Positions 22,329-32,817 of a DNA stretch of 64,000 nucleotides are shown in pieces. The position numbers and the translations under genes were made by a program. How positions within the stretch are numbered: the stretch's first letter is position 1; every line of letters starts with the position of its first letter. The notes below the pieces were generated by a model. The model saw only the letters and a program-made list of their open reading frames with translations. It did not search any database and had not been told where the DNA came from. Source of the stretch: Trochalopteron elliotii (lineage: Eukaryota; Chordata; Aves; Passeriformes; Leiothrichidae); NCBI GenBank assembly GCA_024734555.1, contig JANPWX010019090.1, positions 336,708 to 400,707 on the forward strand. The letters run 5' to 3'.

Positions 22329-22988
22329 TGTGGGTTTGCAAGATTTCCATGTTTTAGAAAAGGTTTTGTTATAAGTTAGTATAGCTCTAGTTACCCCATA
22401 AGGGCCCCTCGTCTTGGAGTTTTCTCTTATCATAAGTTGATAAGAGTTTCTGTGCCTCTCTGGTCTTTGCCCAGAGACTGTTTCCTATTGGTCCTTTCCC
22501 CATGATGCTCCCTGCCCATCCTCTCCTTCTTCCCCTGTCCATCATTAAGTTACTATCTTCAAAGTCCAGAACTTTCGAAGAGATTCGAACAGCAGTTGGC
22601 AGATTCCCCCGAGACCCCTCCCCAAATTGCCTTGATTTGTTAGTAGTTAGGTAATTCAGTTGGCATGTGTTACTTTGCTTTGTTTTATTGGTTTGTAGTT
22701 TGTACCCACCCCTTGAACCTGTCCTGGACAAAACCCCCCTGTAGCCTTTGTCCGAGGTCTCTCCTGAGGCATTGGGCAGGAGGTAAGGGGTTCCCCTGTG
22801 ACCCCCCAATAAACCTCTGTCCCCACTGAACCTCCGAGAGTCCCTCTTTCATTTACACCACGGCTGTGACAGCGAAAGTCCACGGGCTGCTGAGCCAAGA
22901 CTCACAAATCGGTCCTGTTGTGGCGTGTCGGAGCTGCTGGGAGGTCTAGCCGAACACCGGGCTGACCAAAGAGACACGCACTCCAACA
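22329..22988 (+). mobile_element. Solo LTR with 6-bp duplication (class II type)
   Basis: A 660-bp element starting TGTGGGTTTG and ending ctccaaca, with a perfect 6-bp duplication gacaat (22323-22328 and 22989-22994). AATAAA at 22808-22813 on the plus strand is followed by a GC-rich U5 of about 175 bp. Duplication length and layout fit a betaretrovirus-like or ERVK element. The 140-codon minus-strand open frame across it is antisense to the LTR and not protein-like. Confidence 0.88.
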
Positions 22989-22994
22989 GACAAT

Positions 22995-25677
22995 GCCTTT
23001 TAAACTGTCTGCAATGAGATTCATTTTATTAAGAAAGTACAGAACTACAATTGTAGATAATCTAATTAAATTTCAGGCTAAGTTTGCTGCAATTTGATTT
23101 ACTGAAGTGTTCTGAGTGACTCAAACATTTTGAAATAAGGGGCTGGTATGACAACTGTGCACAATGATACAGAAAATAAAGGATTGTTCCATGCCAATTG
23201 GAAATAAACCCATTTTTATTTAAATAAAGATATTAATTATTTATGGCACTTTTTTAACACAAGGATGCTGATGCAGACACTATCATAACAGAGAATATAA
23301 AAGCAGAAACTAAACATGTGTCTTACCTGCCAATAAACCTGCAAAATATCTAAAGAAATAGTATCTTGTTTACTATAGCAGACTGTTCCTCCCAACCCAA
23401 AGTGGATGTGAGTTTTTCTATATTTCATCTCAAAGTCAACTAGAATACCTTATATACTCATACTAAATATTTTCACTCTAAAGCTGAATCTTTATTATTG
23501 TTATTATACAGAGAAAATATCTGTTGATTACAGCCAGACGGATATGCCCATTTCCATCATAAGCTTTACAAGTTTTATTGCCTCTCACTGAAAAGTCAGC
23601 ATTTTGCAAAATTTAAAGGAAAAAAAAAGAGAAAAATGAAGTTGAAAACAATTAAACAACACAAGTTTCATAGCCATTTTCCAAGTATAGCTTCCAATGT
23701 TCTGTTGAGTTGCATTTAAATAGGGAATTAACTCATCATCTCACTGTTTAACCATCTGTAAATAGCCTAAATACAGGACATTAGGTCTGGATAATAAATC
23801 TCTGCAAAAATGTTAATTGGTATTTAGTGCAAATTAGAGCAAACTCCATTTTGTAGACAACATCACAACTCTTTGTTCCTCACAAATTTTCTGGAAAAGT
23901 AGATATTTCTGCCAAATGGTGGCATTTTGGCTGCCTTTAGTGAAAGTTGAGGAAGCATGGCTGAGGTAAAGTGTACTTAAATACTGGTTAAAGTCAGTAG
24001 CTAGGCCTTGGCAGATTCAAACCAGAATCCATGGGAAAGGGTGTGAACCTCAGCCCTGCATCAGAGACCCACTGCTAGGGTTGTATCATTTCAATTATAA
24101 GCTGCCCTGCAGCCATGAATAAAATAAATAAAATTATATCCTTGAGATGTAGCACTTGGTGCATCTGTAGCATTAATGATGATTTCATTCCATCTAATCC
24201 CATCTGTAGCAGGGCATAATTTCACTAATACCCTTTTAAAACAACTAGACTCTCTACTTTCAAGGGAGGGAATCAGTCCACTGGTGCCCACACGAAGATG
24301 GAGCTGTCATTCAGGAGCACAGCAGCCAAACATCATTTCCAGAGGAGCTCTTAATTGACTGCACTTGTGAAAGATGCATCAAAATGTCCCAAAATGAGCA
24401 CGTTGTTGCTTTTTAAATTTCCTGACAGTTTGCCCCCAGGTAAACCTCCAGTACACTAATAGTTTTTCTTGGCCAGCACAACGAATATGGACTTAGTCTT
24501 TCTTTGCTAAATAAGAGGAACATTTACAATAGCTGCTGGGTAGAAAATTAACCAAGTGAACTCTCCAATTTGTCTGTCCTTGTCTCTCTCTCTCATTAAT
24601 TTTTTATGGAAATCAAAGACTAATTCTGTCTCTCTGCTTGTAGTCACATTCAAAGCATGCTCATAACTCAGTAATTTGCTTATGAACACTGCCGTTCTCT
24701 GCAATAACTCTGCAGACAGCCACATTTGGGGCGGTCTGAATGTTCACACAGCTTGCAGTTACCAACACAAGTTTTATTCCTTGCTGTTTTTGTCATTTTA
24801 GACTCTCCCTTCCATTTTGAAAGCTATCAGGGTGAACAGGAAACTCATCAAGCCAAAGTCAGAAGTCATAAGAAGCTATTCACCATGCTGCAAAACCCTG
24901 GTAAGCAATTTCTGATGGCTTTAGTAAAAAAAAAAAAATTTACTGATGATGCTTTTTTTAAAACAAGCCCAGCCTGAAAGGCCAGATGTGAAATCCCACA
25001 CTTATTATCCCAATACAAGGGAAGTCTGATCCAAATTTGTTATTTTGGCTTGAGCAAACACTATTTTCTCAGTTCCTCTGCATACAGAACATAATGGGGG
25101 TGAGGTTTTATTTTTCAACTAGTTGCCAAGATGTTAACTTTCCTAGCTGTGTTCAGCATCATAATTACCTGCCTCAACCAGTAACTGGTTGCCTTCATAC
25201 AGCAGCAATAATCTAGTTATTATTCCTCACTCTGCCCTAGTCAAAAAGGCTCTGGGGAGGAACTGTGAGCAGGTATCCATGTCACCTTCCCAGCAGCTAC
25301 TGGAATAAAAAAGTGGCCAAGGAGAATTTACATTTAATGGCAATACCATAATTTGTGTGCTCCTCGATGAGGAGAGACAAAAGGCAGTGATGAACCAAGG
25401 CCCAGGAGCAGCTCTGTGGGAGCACGGGGGGCACAGCTGGGCTCATCATTATTATCCTTTCAGCTGCATTTTGATGGCTTAGCAACACAGCTAATTTTAC
25501 CTAAGAGGGAAATGGTGAAGCAAAGTGATAATACTTCTTTATTAAGCAAATGCACTCTTATTTATAGCCAGATTTTGGATCACAAGAATAAAATAGATGA
25601 ACACAGATCTTCCTTACTAATTTTTTTTGTGTGTATAATTAGTACAAATGTTTTTCCACATTCAAATCATGTACCAA
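22995..25677. other. Single-copy non-coding DNA
   Basis: AT-rich sequence without recognisable genes or complete repeats. A 12-bp A run lies near 24928. Confidence 0.65.
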
Positions 25678-26270
25678 TGTCCTAGGGTGACTTTATGATG
25701 CTTGTATCCCCAATCATCTGTTCTGTTTGTGCTATATGTTGTGTTCTGTACCTTTTATATGTTGTGTTCTGTACCTTTAAGACTGGTTCTGAGAGTGAAG
25801 CAGGGAAAGAAGAAGCACACAGTTCGTTCTGAAAAACAGCGTTCACTCTGCATTTTTTTTCCTTGGGATGGTGTTGTTTGTCAGAGGCACAGACAGCAGC
25901 CAGACAGAGATCTTTTTTTCTTTTAGTTAGTTTAGCTAGCTGAGGCAAAGAAGCTTCCTGGACTGTTTTTTTTTTTTCCTTTCTCTTGGGACTGTTTAAA
26001 CCTGCTCTGGACTGGAAAAACCCAGAGGAGCACCAGGGAGCTCACTCCCCCACTGGGGCCTGGACCTCCAGAGGGATAAATAAGGGACTGACCCAGTCGA
26101 ACTACACCCATGGCAAGGACTTTCTCAATTTGCCATCTCACTCCAGAACAAGAGGTTTTAATTTCATATTATTCATTCTTTATGCTTGTGGGCACTTTGT
26201 TTTGTTAAATAAAGTTTTTTCCACTTTAAAAAAAAACCAAAAAACCTCACATCCGTGCTAAACTACCACA
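25678..26270 (+). mobile_element. LTR with ERVL body and different 3' end
   Basis: Starts TGTCCTAGGGTGAC and follows the ERV-c LTR through U3 and the 'taaataaagttttttccactt' polyadenylation region. From about 26226 it switches to 'cctcacatccgtgctaaactaccaca', which is the 3' end of the block at 46197-46996, not the ERVL end CCTAAACCAGGACA. No target duplication is visible (accaa on the left, tcttt on the right). It may be a subfamily with an exchanged U5 end, or a truncated LTR fused to other sequence. Confidence 0.7.
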
Positions 26271-27221
26271 TCTTTCCACCCCTCAACTCTGGAGAACACA
26301 GGCTTAAAATCATTATCAAAATTACATTCAGCATACAACATACAACTCTTATCTACCCAAAACAATAAGGCTACCCCACCCCTAGATATTTTACTACAAT
26401 TATACCTAACTTACTACCAACACTTGCTTTGCCTTTAAATTCTCCCAGTTAATCCTATTTCAGTTTTTATCAAATTTCATCAAATTCCCTGGCATCTCCA
26501 CCAAAATGTAAAGGTTTTGGTTCGAAACCAGACAGAAACATCAATTCGTGTAGTGGTTTCACATTCGCCGAATTCTGTTTTGCCTAATTTAGTGTAGTGG
26601 TTTGAGTGTCTACACTCTTTTACCTCTGGGAGATAGGATTTGGGAGAAAAAGGCAAAACAGGTCCCAACTTAAGGTAAACAGGTAGTTTACTCACACACT
26701 AAGGAAAAAGAAAAAGAAAAAACCAAATGAAACTTCTAAACCAACCCTTTCCTCTACCACAAACTGTTCACTTTCCCATACAACATAGAGAGAAAACTAT
26801 GATTTTCAGTCAGTTGCAACCATTTAAACATAGCCTTGCATCACTTTGGGAGAGGAGTCTCTCTGGAATTTCATGGCGATACATGCCTCAACAAAAGGTC
26901 TGGTGGCTCTCAATGTCACAAATATGCAACCGCCTGGAATTTTGCAGATCTGTGCAGTCCCACCCATTTAACAGTTTCACAAGCTGCTTATGGGCCTCAG
27001 CATATTTGGGGTACCAGTTTAAGAATGCTTCTTCTAGTATAAAACAAGGATTCTCTTCTTCTAGCTCTAAAATCGTCTCTGTCTCAAAAGAAATAGAGAC
27101 CTCCCTTTAGCCCAGGAGCCAGGGGACTTACTCTATTCAAAATTCTCAATTAAATCTCAATTATATCAATACACACAACCTTTGGCTAGAACCTGCATTC
27201 CCCCAAACAGCATTATGATAT
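26271..27221. mobile_element. Degraded ERV-derived sequence flanking ERV-b
   Basis: This is the left flank of the ERV-b insertion; its continuation is at 46197. It begins with a pyrimidine run 'tctttccacccctc' next to the LTR end at 26270, which read in reverse resembles the ERVL polypurine tract. Two LTR-start-like motifs, TGTAGTGGTTT, occur at 26549 and 26593. No frame longer than about 127 codons and no recognisable domain is present. I infer an old LTR element, but order and strand are not resolved. Confidence 0.45.
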
Positions 27222-27853
27222 TGTTATGAAGGATTCGTAGCCAATTTAATATAAAGTAATTTTATTTCGCCATTTGAAAGCAATCTGGGACAGCCACAAT
27301 AAAAGAAACAATTCCGATCCTGGGTATCAAGGTTGGGTGAACGCAGGGATGGCCACAAATGAACCAATCCCTCCTTGTTCACAAGCTCCTGGGTTCAGGG
27401 AGCAGTTTTTATACAGTTTTCCTTCCTTGAGGCAAGTTCATTGTTAGCTTTTGTCTACTGTGCATATTCATATACTTTCTTTCTCTTGCTGCTGGTTTTT
27501 GAAAGCTTTTCCTGGCAAAATCGAGGGCTTGAATCGGGTTCCCAGAACTTGGCATTGGGATGCTGATACGTGACATCTCTGGGTTCCCCGGTCTTAGATC
27601 CATATCAGGTGTCAATCACCAGAGAAGTAGCCGACCTACCCTTGATAGACGAGGCATCTCTTGTCCAGCCAGTCCTTTTCTGTTGTAAATTTGGACTTCA
27701 CCCTGCAGTTGTTTGGTATTCTTACAGTTGCAAATTAGTCTCAGCAGCCAGAAACGTCTTTACAGTTTTTGGAAACCCTAACTTGTAACACAGTTTTATT
27801 TTATAACATATAACACACTTGAAACATGAATTTATTTAAAAACATATATCACA
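27222..27853 (-). repeat. ERV-b 3' LTR
   Basis: 632 bp; plus text starts tgttatgaagg and ends catatatcaca. On the minus strand it has a TATA box (27406-27413 reversed, TATAAAAA) and AATAAA (27261-27266 reversed). The central 480 bp or so is identical to the 5' LTR. Confidence 0.95.
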
Positions 27854-27870
27854 GTCCTCCTCCTTTTTCA
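27854..27870 (-). other. ERV-b polypurine tract
   Basis: Read on the minus strand it is tgaaaaaggaggaggac, directly before the 3' LTR. Confidence 0.8.
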
Positions 27871-28029
27871 TAAGCACATTAAATTAGTGGTTTTTATATT
27901 ATTATTTACCAGACTATTCTAGGCAACTATTTTAATTTCTATATTTTACTGAAATTTTTCTTCTATTAATAGTTCTTTTTATACTTTAGGGTGGTGAAAA
28001 TTTTTATTTACCAGTCATCTTCAAATCTG

Positions 28030-28160
28030 TCATAGTCATCCCATTCATCTTGTGATCTCTCACAGTATTTTTGGTAGACAATATTGTCTTTCTTCACTCT
28101 TTTTTAAAATTTTTGTAAAGCTTCTGCCACTTTACTTGTCTTCTCCACTTCTTCCAGTTT
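28030..28160 (-). pseudogene. env: ERV-b env C-terminal tail, cut off by ERV-c
   Basis: This holds the last part of the Env cytoplasmic tail and the short 3' untranslated stretch. It resembles the tail coded at 14904-14990 in ERV-a (Lys/Glu-rich helix). It was separated from the rest of env when ERV-c inserted at the cctta duplication (28161-28165 and 35496-35500). The frame contains stops. Confidence 0.6.
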
Positions 28161-28165
28161 CCTTA

Positions 28166-28853
28166 TGTCCTGGTTTAGGGCAAATTTGGGAGGAAATCTC
28201 CGAATGGAGTTCCTCTGAAAAGCAAATCCAAACAGCCCCTCCCCCCAGCCGGTCCGGGGAAAGAACTCCCTCTGAGAAGAGTAGAAAAAAAACCTATTTA
28301 TTTAACAAACAAAATGCCCACAAGCATAAAGAATTAATAATAATAATAACAATAACAATAATAATAATATGAAACAATAAAACCTCTCGCCGCTCCGAAG
28401 AGAGATGGCAAAACTGAGAGTCCGTGCCAGGAGTCTGTTTATCAGTCCCAGTCGCTTCGGTGCTGGAAAATGCCGAGTCCTGGCCCGGTGGGCCACGGGT
28501 GCAAGATCCCTGTGCTCCTCTGGGTTTTTCAGTCCAGAGCAGATTTAAACAGTCCCAAAGAGAAGAAAAAAATAATAAAAAACAGTCCTGGAAAGCTTCT
28601 TTGCCTCAGCTAGCTAGACTAACAAAGGGGGAAAAAAAACCTCTCTCTGGCTGCCCTCCATGCATCTGATGAAGGAAAAAAAAAAAACAACCACACAGTC
28701 CCAAGGACGAGAGCAGATTCAGAGGAGTGAGTTTGTTTCTCAAAACAAACTGCACGCTTCTTCTTTCCCTGCTCACTCTCAGAACCAGTCTTAAAGGTAC
28801 AGAACACAGAACAGACGATGTGGGGATACAGGCATCATAGTCACCCTAGGACA
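28166..28853 (-). repeat. ERV-c 3' LTR
   Basis: 688 bp; plus text starts tgtcctggttta and ends ccctaggaca. It contains a TAA/CAA-type trinucleotide microsatellite at about 28336-28368 and AATAAA-type sequence reversed near 28296. It differs from 34809-35495 at roughly 18 positions plus length changes in the A and TAA runs. Confidence 0.93.
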
Positions 28854-28868
28854 TTCCACCCCTTATCA
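28854..28868 (-). other. ERV-c polypurine tract
   Basis: Read on the minus strand it is tgataaggggtggaa, directly before the 3' LTR. About 145 bp of non-coding sequence separates it from the end of integrase, so there is no room for env. Confidence 0.78.
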
Positions 28869-29013
28869 CCATATCGTCAAATTATCAAAACTAATTGAAT
28901 TTTAACTCTACAAACACACATTATGCATGCATATATCTATATAAAAACAATATACAGCTATATACAGACAATGGCAGTGACATTCAACAAAAAGTGATAT
29001 GTACACATGGTTC

Positions 29014-29805
29014 TCATCCAACAATCAGATCTCCCTGAGGTACACATCGTGTTGTTCCATCTTTCTGCATTATCCACCATGTACAACCTGGTCCCTGAGC
29101 AAAGACAATCCCACAAATGGGTTTGTCCGTACTTGAGGTGGATTTGATCCTAACTGTCTTCCCTAACAAACCTCTTGCATGTACTACAGGGACTTTATCT
29201 CCATCTACTGTATGCAGGAGCTCAGACTGGGCAGGGCCTGCTCTGTTGGTGGAACCTCGGGTGTTAACTAACCAGGTGGCCTTTGCCAGATGCTGCTCCC
29301 AGTTCTTGAAAGATCCCCCACCCAATGCTCTCAAGGTGGTTTTTAACAGTCCATTGAATCTTTCCACTTTCCCAGCAGCTGGTGCATGGTAGGGGATATG
29401 GTACACCCACTCAATGCCATGTTCCCTAGCCCAGGTATTGATAAGGCTATTCTTGAAATGAGTCCCATTGTCTGACTCAGTCCTCTCAGGGGTACCATGC
29501 CTCCAGAGAACCTGCTTTTCAAGGCCTAGAATGGTGTTACGGGCTGTAGCATGAGGCACAGGGTAGGTTTCTAGCCACCCCATGGTGGCTTCCACCATTG
29601 TGAGCACGTAGCGCTTACCTTGACGTGTCTGGGGTAGTGTGATAAAATCAATCTGCCAGGCCTCCCCATACTTATATTTGGACCACCGCCCTCCATACCA
29701 TAGGGGCTTCACCCGCTTGGCCTGCTTGATTGCAGCACATGTGTCACAGTCATGAATAACCTGAGAAATACTGTCCATAGGTCCACCCCTCAGTCTCGTG
29801 CCCAC
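29014..29805 (-). CDS. pol: ERV-c integrase, open segment
   Basis: A 263-codon open segment containing most of integrase, the enzyme that joins viral DNA to the host chromosome. The CxxC half of the zinc-binding HHCC domain (CDTC) is at about residues 20-23. The catalytic triad is complete: Asp in QIDF near residue 73, Asp in ESDNGTHF, and Glu in GKVERF exactly 35 residues later (D,D-35-E). A C-terminal SH3-like part follows, ending in a stop at 29014. The upstream HH half is in the broken stretch 29806-30086, so the gene as a whole is interrupted; the reported first residue is not a true start. Confidence 0.85.
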   Translation of the reverse strand: MGTRLRGGPMDSISQVIHDCDTCAAIKQAKRVKPLWYGGRWSKYKYGEAWQIDFITLPQTRQGKRYVLTMVEATMGWLETYPVPHATARNTILGLEKQVLWRHGTPERTESDNGTHFKNSLINTWAREHGIEWVYHIPYHAPAAGKVERFNGLLKTTLRALGGGSFKNWEQHLAKATWLVNTRGSTNRAGPAQSELLHTVDGDKVPVVHARGLLGKTVRIKSTSSTDKPICGIVFAQGPGCTWWIMQKDGTTRCVPQGDLIVG

Positions 29806-30086
29806 TTATAGGTGGCATCTCTGCCCTGATGACCTGAGGCATCATGAGCCCATCGAGCCAGGAACAACTCTCCCTTGTGTTGCCAATCAAAGTCTATTTT
29901 TGACACCTCTATCTTTGCAGCCTGATCTACCTGCTCATTGTTTCGGTGCTCCTCATCAGCTCTACTCTTGGGGACATGGGCATCTACATGACGGATTTTT
30001 ACAGGTAGCTTCTCTATCCGAGTGGCAATGTCTTTCCACTCTTCGGCAGCCCAAATTGGTTTTCCTCTATGCTGCCAGTTAGCCTT
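29806..30086 (-). pseudogene. pol: ERV-c pol, RNase H-integrase linker
   Basis: A short stretch between the RNase H stop (30087) and the open integrase segment. It belongs to pol by position and similarity but contains stops and frame changes. It should carry the His half of the integrase zinc-binding domain. Confidence 0.6.
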
Positions 30087-30464
30087 TTACCACTTCTTCA
30101 ACCATCCCCATAAAGCATTGGCTACCATCCATGAATCAGTATAGAGGTAGAGCTTTGGCCACTTCTCTCTCTCAGCAATGTCCAGGGCCAACTGAACAGC
30201 TTTGAGTTCAGCAAGTTGGCTCGATACACTGTCTCCTTCCGTGGCCTCAGCGACTTGTCGTGTGGGGCTCCACACAGCTGCTTTCCACTTCCGGTTCATT
30301 CCCACTATGCGACAGGAACCGTCAGTGAAAAGAGCGTAGGGTGTTTCTTCTGCTGGCAGTTGGTTGTATGGTGGAGCTTCTTCAGCATGTGTCACTGGTT
30401 CTTGCTCCTCTTCATCTGTGAGACTAAAGTCTTCAGCTTCAGGCCAATTTGTAATTATCTCCAA
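30087..30464 (-). CDS. pol: ERV-c RNase H, open segment
   Basis: 125 codons with the RNase H catalytic pattern: Asp in LFTDGSCRI, Glu in AELKAVQLAL and Asp in YTDSWMVANAL. This domain removes the RNA strand of the replication hybrid. It is bounded by a stop at 30087 and by a break just upstream (30465-30485) from the preceding reverse-transcriptase segment. Confidence 0.82.
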   Translation of the reverse strand: MEIITNWPEAEDFSLTDEEEQEPVTHAEEAPPYNQLPAEETPYALFTDGSCRIVGMNRKWKAAVWSPTRQVAEATEGDSVSSQLAELKAVQLALDIAEREKWPKLYLYTDSWMVANALWGWLKKW

Positions 30465-30485
30465 AATCCCAGGGCGATTCAGTTT

Positions 30486-31052
30486 TCAAATAAGTGCGCG
30501 CTGTGTGATGACAGCAATCCACTTACTCCATGTAGCACTGGTGGCATGGTGGGTAGAGGGAACCTCTGCTTTAAACATCCACCCCAGCACCGGTAGTCGG
30601 GGTGCCAGGAGGAGTTGTGTTTCAGTGCCTATTACCTCTGAGGCAGCTTGGACTCCTTCATAGGCTGCTAAAATTTCCTTCTCTGTGGGAGTGTAATTGG
30701 CCTCAGACCCTCTGTAACTTCGGCTCCAGAATCCCAATGGTCGTCCTCGAGTCTCCCCAGGCACGTTCTGCCAAAGACTCCAGGACAGACCATGGCTCCC
30801 GGCTGCAGAGTAGAGCACGTTCTTCGCATCTGGTCCTGTCCTGACTGGGCCAAGGGCCACTGCATGAGCGATCTCCTGCTTGATCTGGGCAAAGGTGTGT
30901 TGCTGTTCAGGGCCCCAGTGGAAAGTGTTTTTCTTGCGGGTAACCAGGTAGAGAGGACTCACAATCTGGCTGTACTCAGGCATATGCATTCTCCAAAAAC
31001 CTATGGCACCTAGGAAAGCTTGTGTTCCCTTCTTGTTGGTAGGTGGAGACAT
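30486..31052 (-). CDS. pol: ERV-c reverse transcriptase thumb/connection segment
   Basis: 188 open codons with the FLGAIGFWRMHMPEYS block typical of the thumb region after the catalytic palm, followed by the FHWGPEQQHTF segment and connection domain, including YTPTEKEILAAYEG. It is separated from the upstream palm region by a frame change between 31053 and 31178 and from RNase H by a short break. Confidence 0.82.
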   Translation of the reverse strand: MSPPTNKKGTQAFLGAIGFWRMHMPEYSQIVSPLYLVTRKKNTFHWGPEQQHTFAQIKQEIAHAVALGPVRTGPDAKNVLYSAAGSHGLSWSLWQNVPGETRGRPLGFWSRSYRGSEANYTPTEKEILAAYEGVQAASEVIGTETQLLLAPRLPVLGWMFKAEVPSTHHATSATWSKWIAVITQRALI

Positions 31053-31177
31053 TGCTGTGATCTTGTTGATGACATCAGTAGGAATCTGATGCCGTCCATC
31101 TTCCCACTTAATTCCCAGGAACTGGATCTCTCGAGCAGGTCCCTTAACTTTGCTCTTCTTGATAGCGAATCCAGCTT

Positions 31178-32134
31178 TCAGCAGAATCTGATTTTCTCTC
31201 CTTTCTCAAACACTTCAGCTGCAGTATTCCCCCACACAATGATGCCATCGATGTACTGCAGATGTTCTGGAGCATCACCCTTTTCTAGTGCAGTCTGAAT
31301 CAGTCCATGGCAGATGGTAGGACTGTGCTTCCACCCCTGGGGCAATCGGTTCCAAGTGTACTGCACACCCCTCCACGTAAAGGCAAACTGAGGCCTGCAT
31401 TCTGCTGCCAAAGGAATGGAGAAAAATGCATTAGCAATGCCAATAGTGGCGTACCACTTTGCTGCCTTGGACTCCGGCTCGTACTGGAGCTCCAACATGT
31501 CTGGCACAGCAGCGCTCAGCGGTGGAGTCACTTCATTCAAGGCACGATAGTCCACAGTCAATCTCCATTCTCCTTCAGATTTACGCACAGGCCAGATGGG
31601 GCTGTTGAAGGGTGAGTGGGTTTTGCTGACCACCCCTTGGCTCTCCAGCTCACAAATCATCTTGTGGATGGGGATCACAGCATCTCGAGTTGTTCTATAC
31701 TGTTGGCGATGCACTGTTGAAGTGGCAATTGGCACTTGTTGCTCTTCCCCCTTCAGAAGTCCTACAGCAGATGGGTTCTCTGATAGTCCAGGCAAGGTGT
31801 TCAATTGTTTAACACCCTCTATCACTACAGCAGCTATCCCAAACGCCCACCTGAATCCCTTTGGGTCTTTGAAATACCCATTTCGGAGGTAGTCTATGCC
31901 CAGAATGCATGGGGCCTCTGGGCCAGTTGCAATAGGGTGCCTCTTCCACTCATTTCCAGTCAGACTAACATCAGCTTCCACCACAGTAAAATCCTGTGAT
32001 CCCCCTGTCACACCAGCGATAGAGACAGATTCTGCCCCTACATGTGTTGATGGAATTAATGTGCACTGTGCACCAGTATCGACCAAGGCCTTATATTCTT
32101 GTGGTTCAGATGTGCCAGGCCAACGAATCCACAC
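31178..32134 (-). CDS. pol: ERV-c protease and reverse transcriptase palm
   Basis: 318 open codons. The retroviral aspartic protease comes first, with its active site in LVDTGAQ at about residues 17-23, then reverse transcriptase with PIWPVRK, VDYRALNEV and LPQGWKHSPT. The catalytic box reads YIDG instead of YxDD, so one of the two metal-binding Asp residues is lost (Asp to Gly, an A-to-G change). The frame ends at 31178 after a frameshift. Even without the other breaks this copy should be inactive as a polymerase. Confidence 0.88.
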   Translation of the reverse strand: MWIRWPGTSEPQEYKALVDTGAQCTLIPSTHVGAESVSIAGVTGGSQDFTVVEADVSLTGNEWKRHPIATGPEAPCILGIDYLRNGYFKDPKGFRWAFGIAAVVIEGVKQLNTLPGLSENPSAVGLLKGEEQQVPIATSTVHRQQYRTTRDAVIPIHKMICELESQGVVSKTHSPFNSPIWPVRKSEGEWRLTVDYRALNEVTPPLSAAVPDMLELQYEPESKAAKWYATIGIANAFFSIPLAAECRPQFAFTWRGVQYTWNRLPQGWKHSPTICHGLIQTALEKGDAPEHLQYIDGIIVWGNTAAEVFEKGEKIRFC

Positions 32135-32331
32135 AGTCCAAAAAAGGCGATTTTCCCTAGCCTCTACCTGGCTAGAGGCTGGGCCCCTCTAAACCTGGTT
32201 ATCCGTCTGTCCCTGGGTGACTGGAGCTACTTCCTTCTTAGTGGAACTTCCTCTCTGAGTCTTGCCGCCCAACAATTCACGCAGCTGTTGTGCCAGATCA
32301 TCGGTAGATTTTCTATCCCATCTCTTCTTAT

Positions 32332-32778
32332 TGTTGCCCGATACCCAGAGTAAAACACAAACCAACAGAGTTGATTTATGTGGTGCTTTATTCGGGCCCG
32401 GGGACCTGAGGACTAGCGTCCCAAGTCAGGATCCCAAAGACCCTCATTTTCAATCAGCTTTTATATCCTTTACAACTGATTACTTCATTAGTGTACGTGC
32501 AAAACCCCACATCCCAAGTCACAATAGATACATATATCTTTCAAATTACACTCCTTGAAGCCATAAATTTCACATGGTTGTCTGCTCCAAGACTATGGTT
32601 TAGCTTCTGTGGTTAAACTCCCACCACCAGATACCCATTGCTACGTTATTCTTTAACTTAATCTCATGGAAACATCTAACAATTTCTACCTGTTCTGTTC
32701 TTAGCTAAGCCTTTTAAGTCTCAGGAACCTCAGTACATTCCCATGGCACATCCCCAGGATTCGGGCCTACTTCTAACA
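32332..32778 (-). mobile_element. LTR-like insertion in ERV-c gag 3' region
   Basis: A 447-bp stretch with TGTTGCCC and TTCTAACA ends on the plus text. Read on the minus strand it runs from TGTTAGAAG to GGGCAACA and has 'cgaataaagcacc' with AATAAA about 65 bp from its end, the layout of a U3-R-U5. ERV-e, aligned at 62860-62880, lacks this sequence. No target duplication is obvious (flanks read ttcttat and gggcaat on the plus text), so the ends may be off by a few bases. Confidence 0.62.
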
Positions 32779-32817
32779 GGGCAATCTTCAAGCGTTAGCA
32801 TAACTACTACTACTACA

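Noticed and set aside
22387..22898. Minus-strand frames of 140 and 80 codons
   Set aside because: Antisense to a solo LTR bounded by a clean 6-bp duplication; no protein family resemblance.
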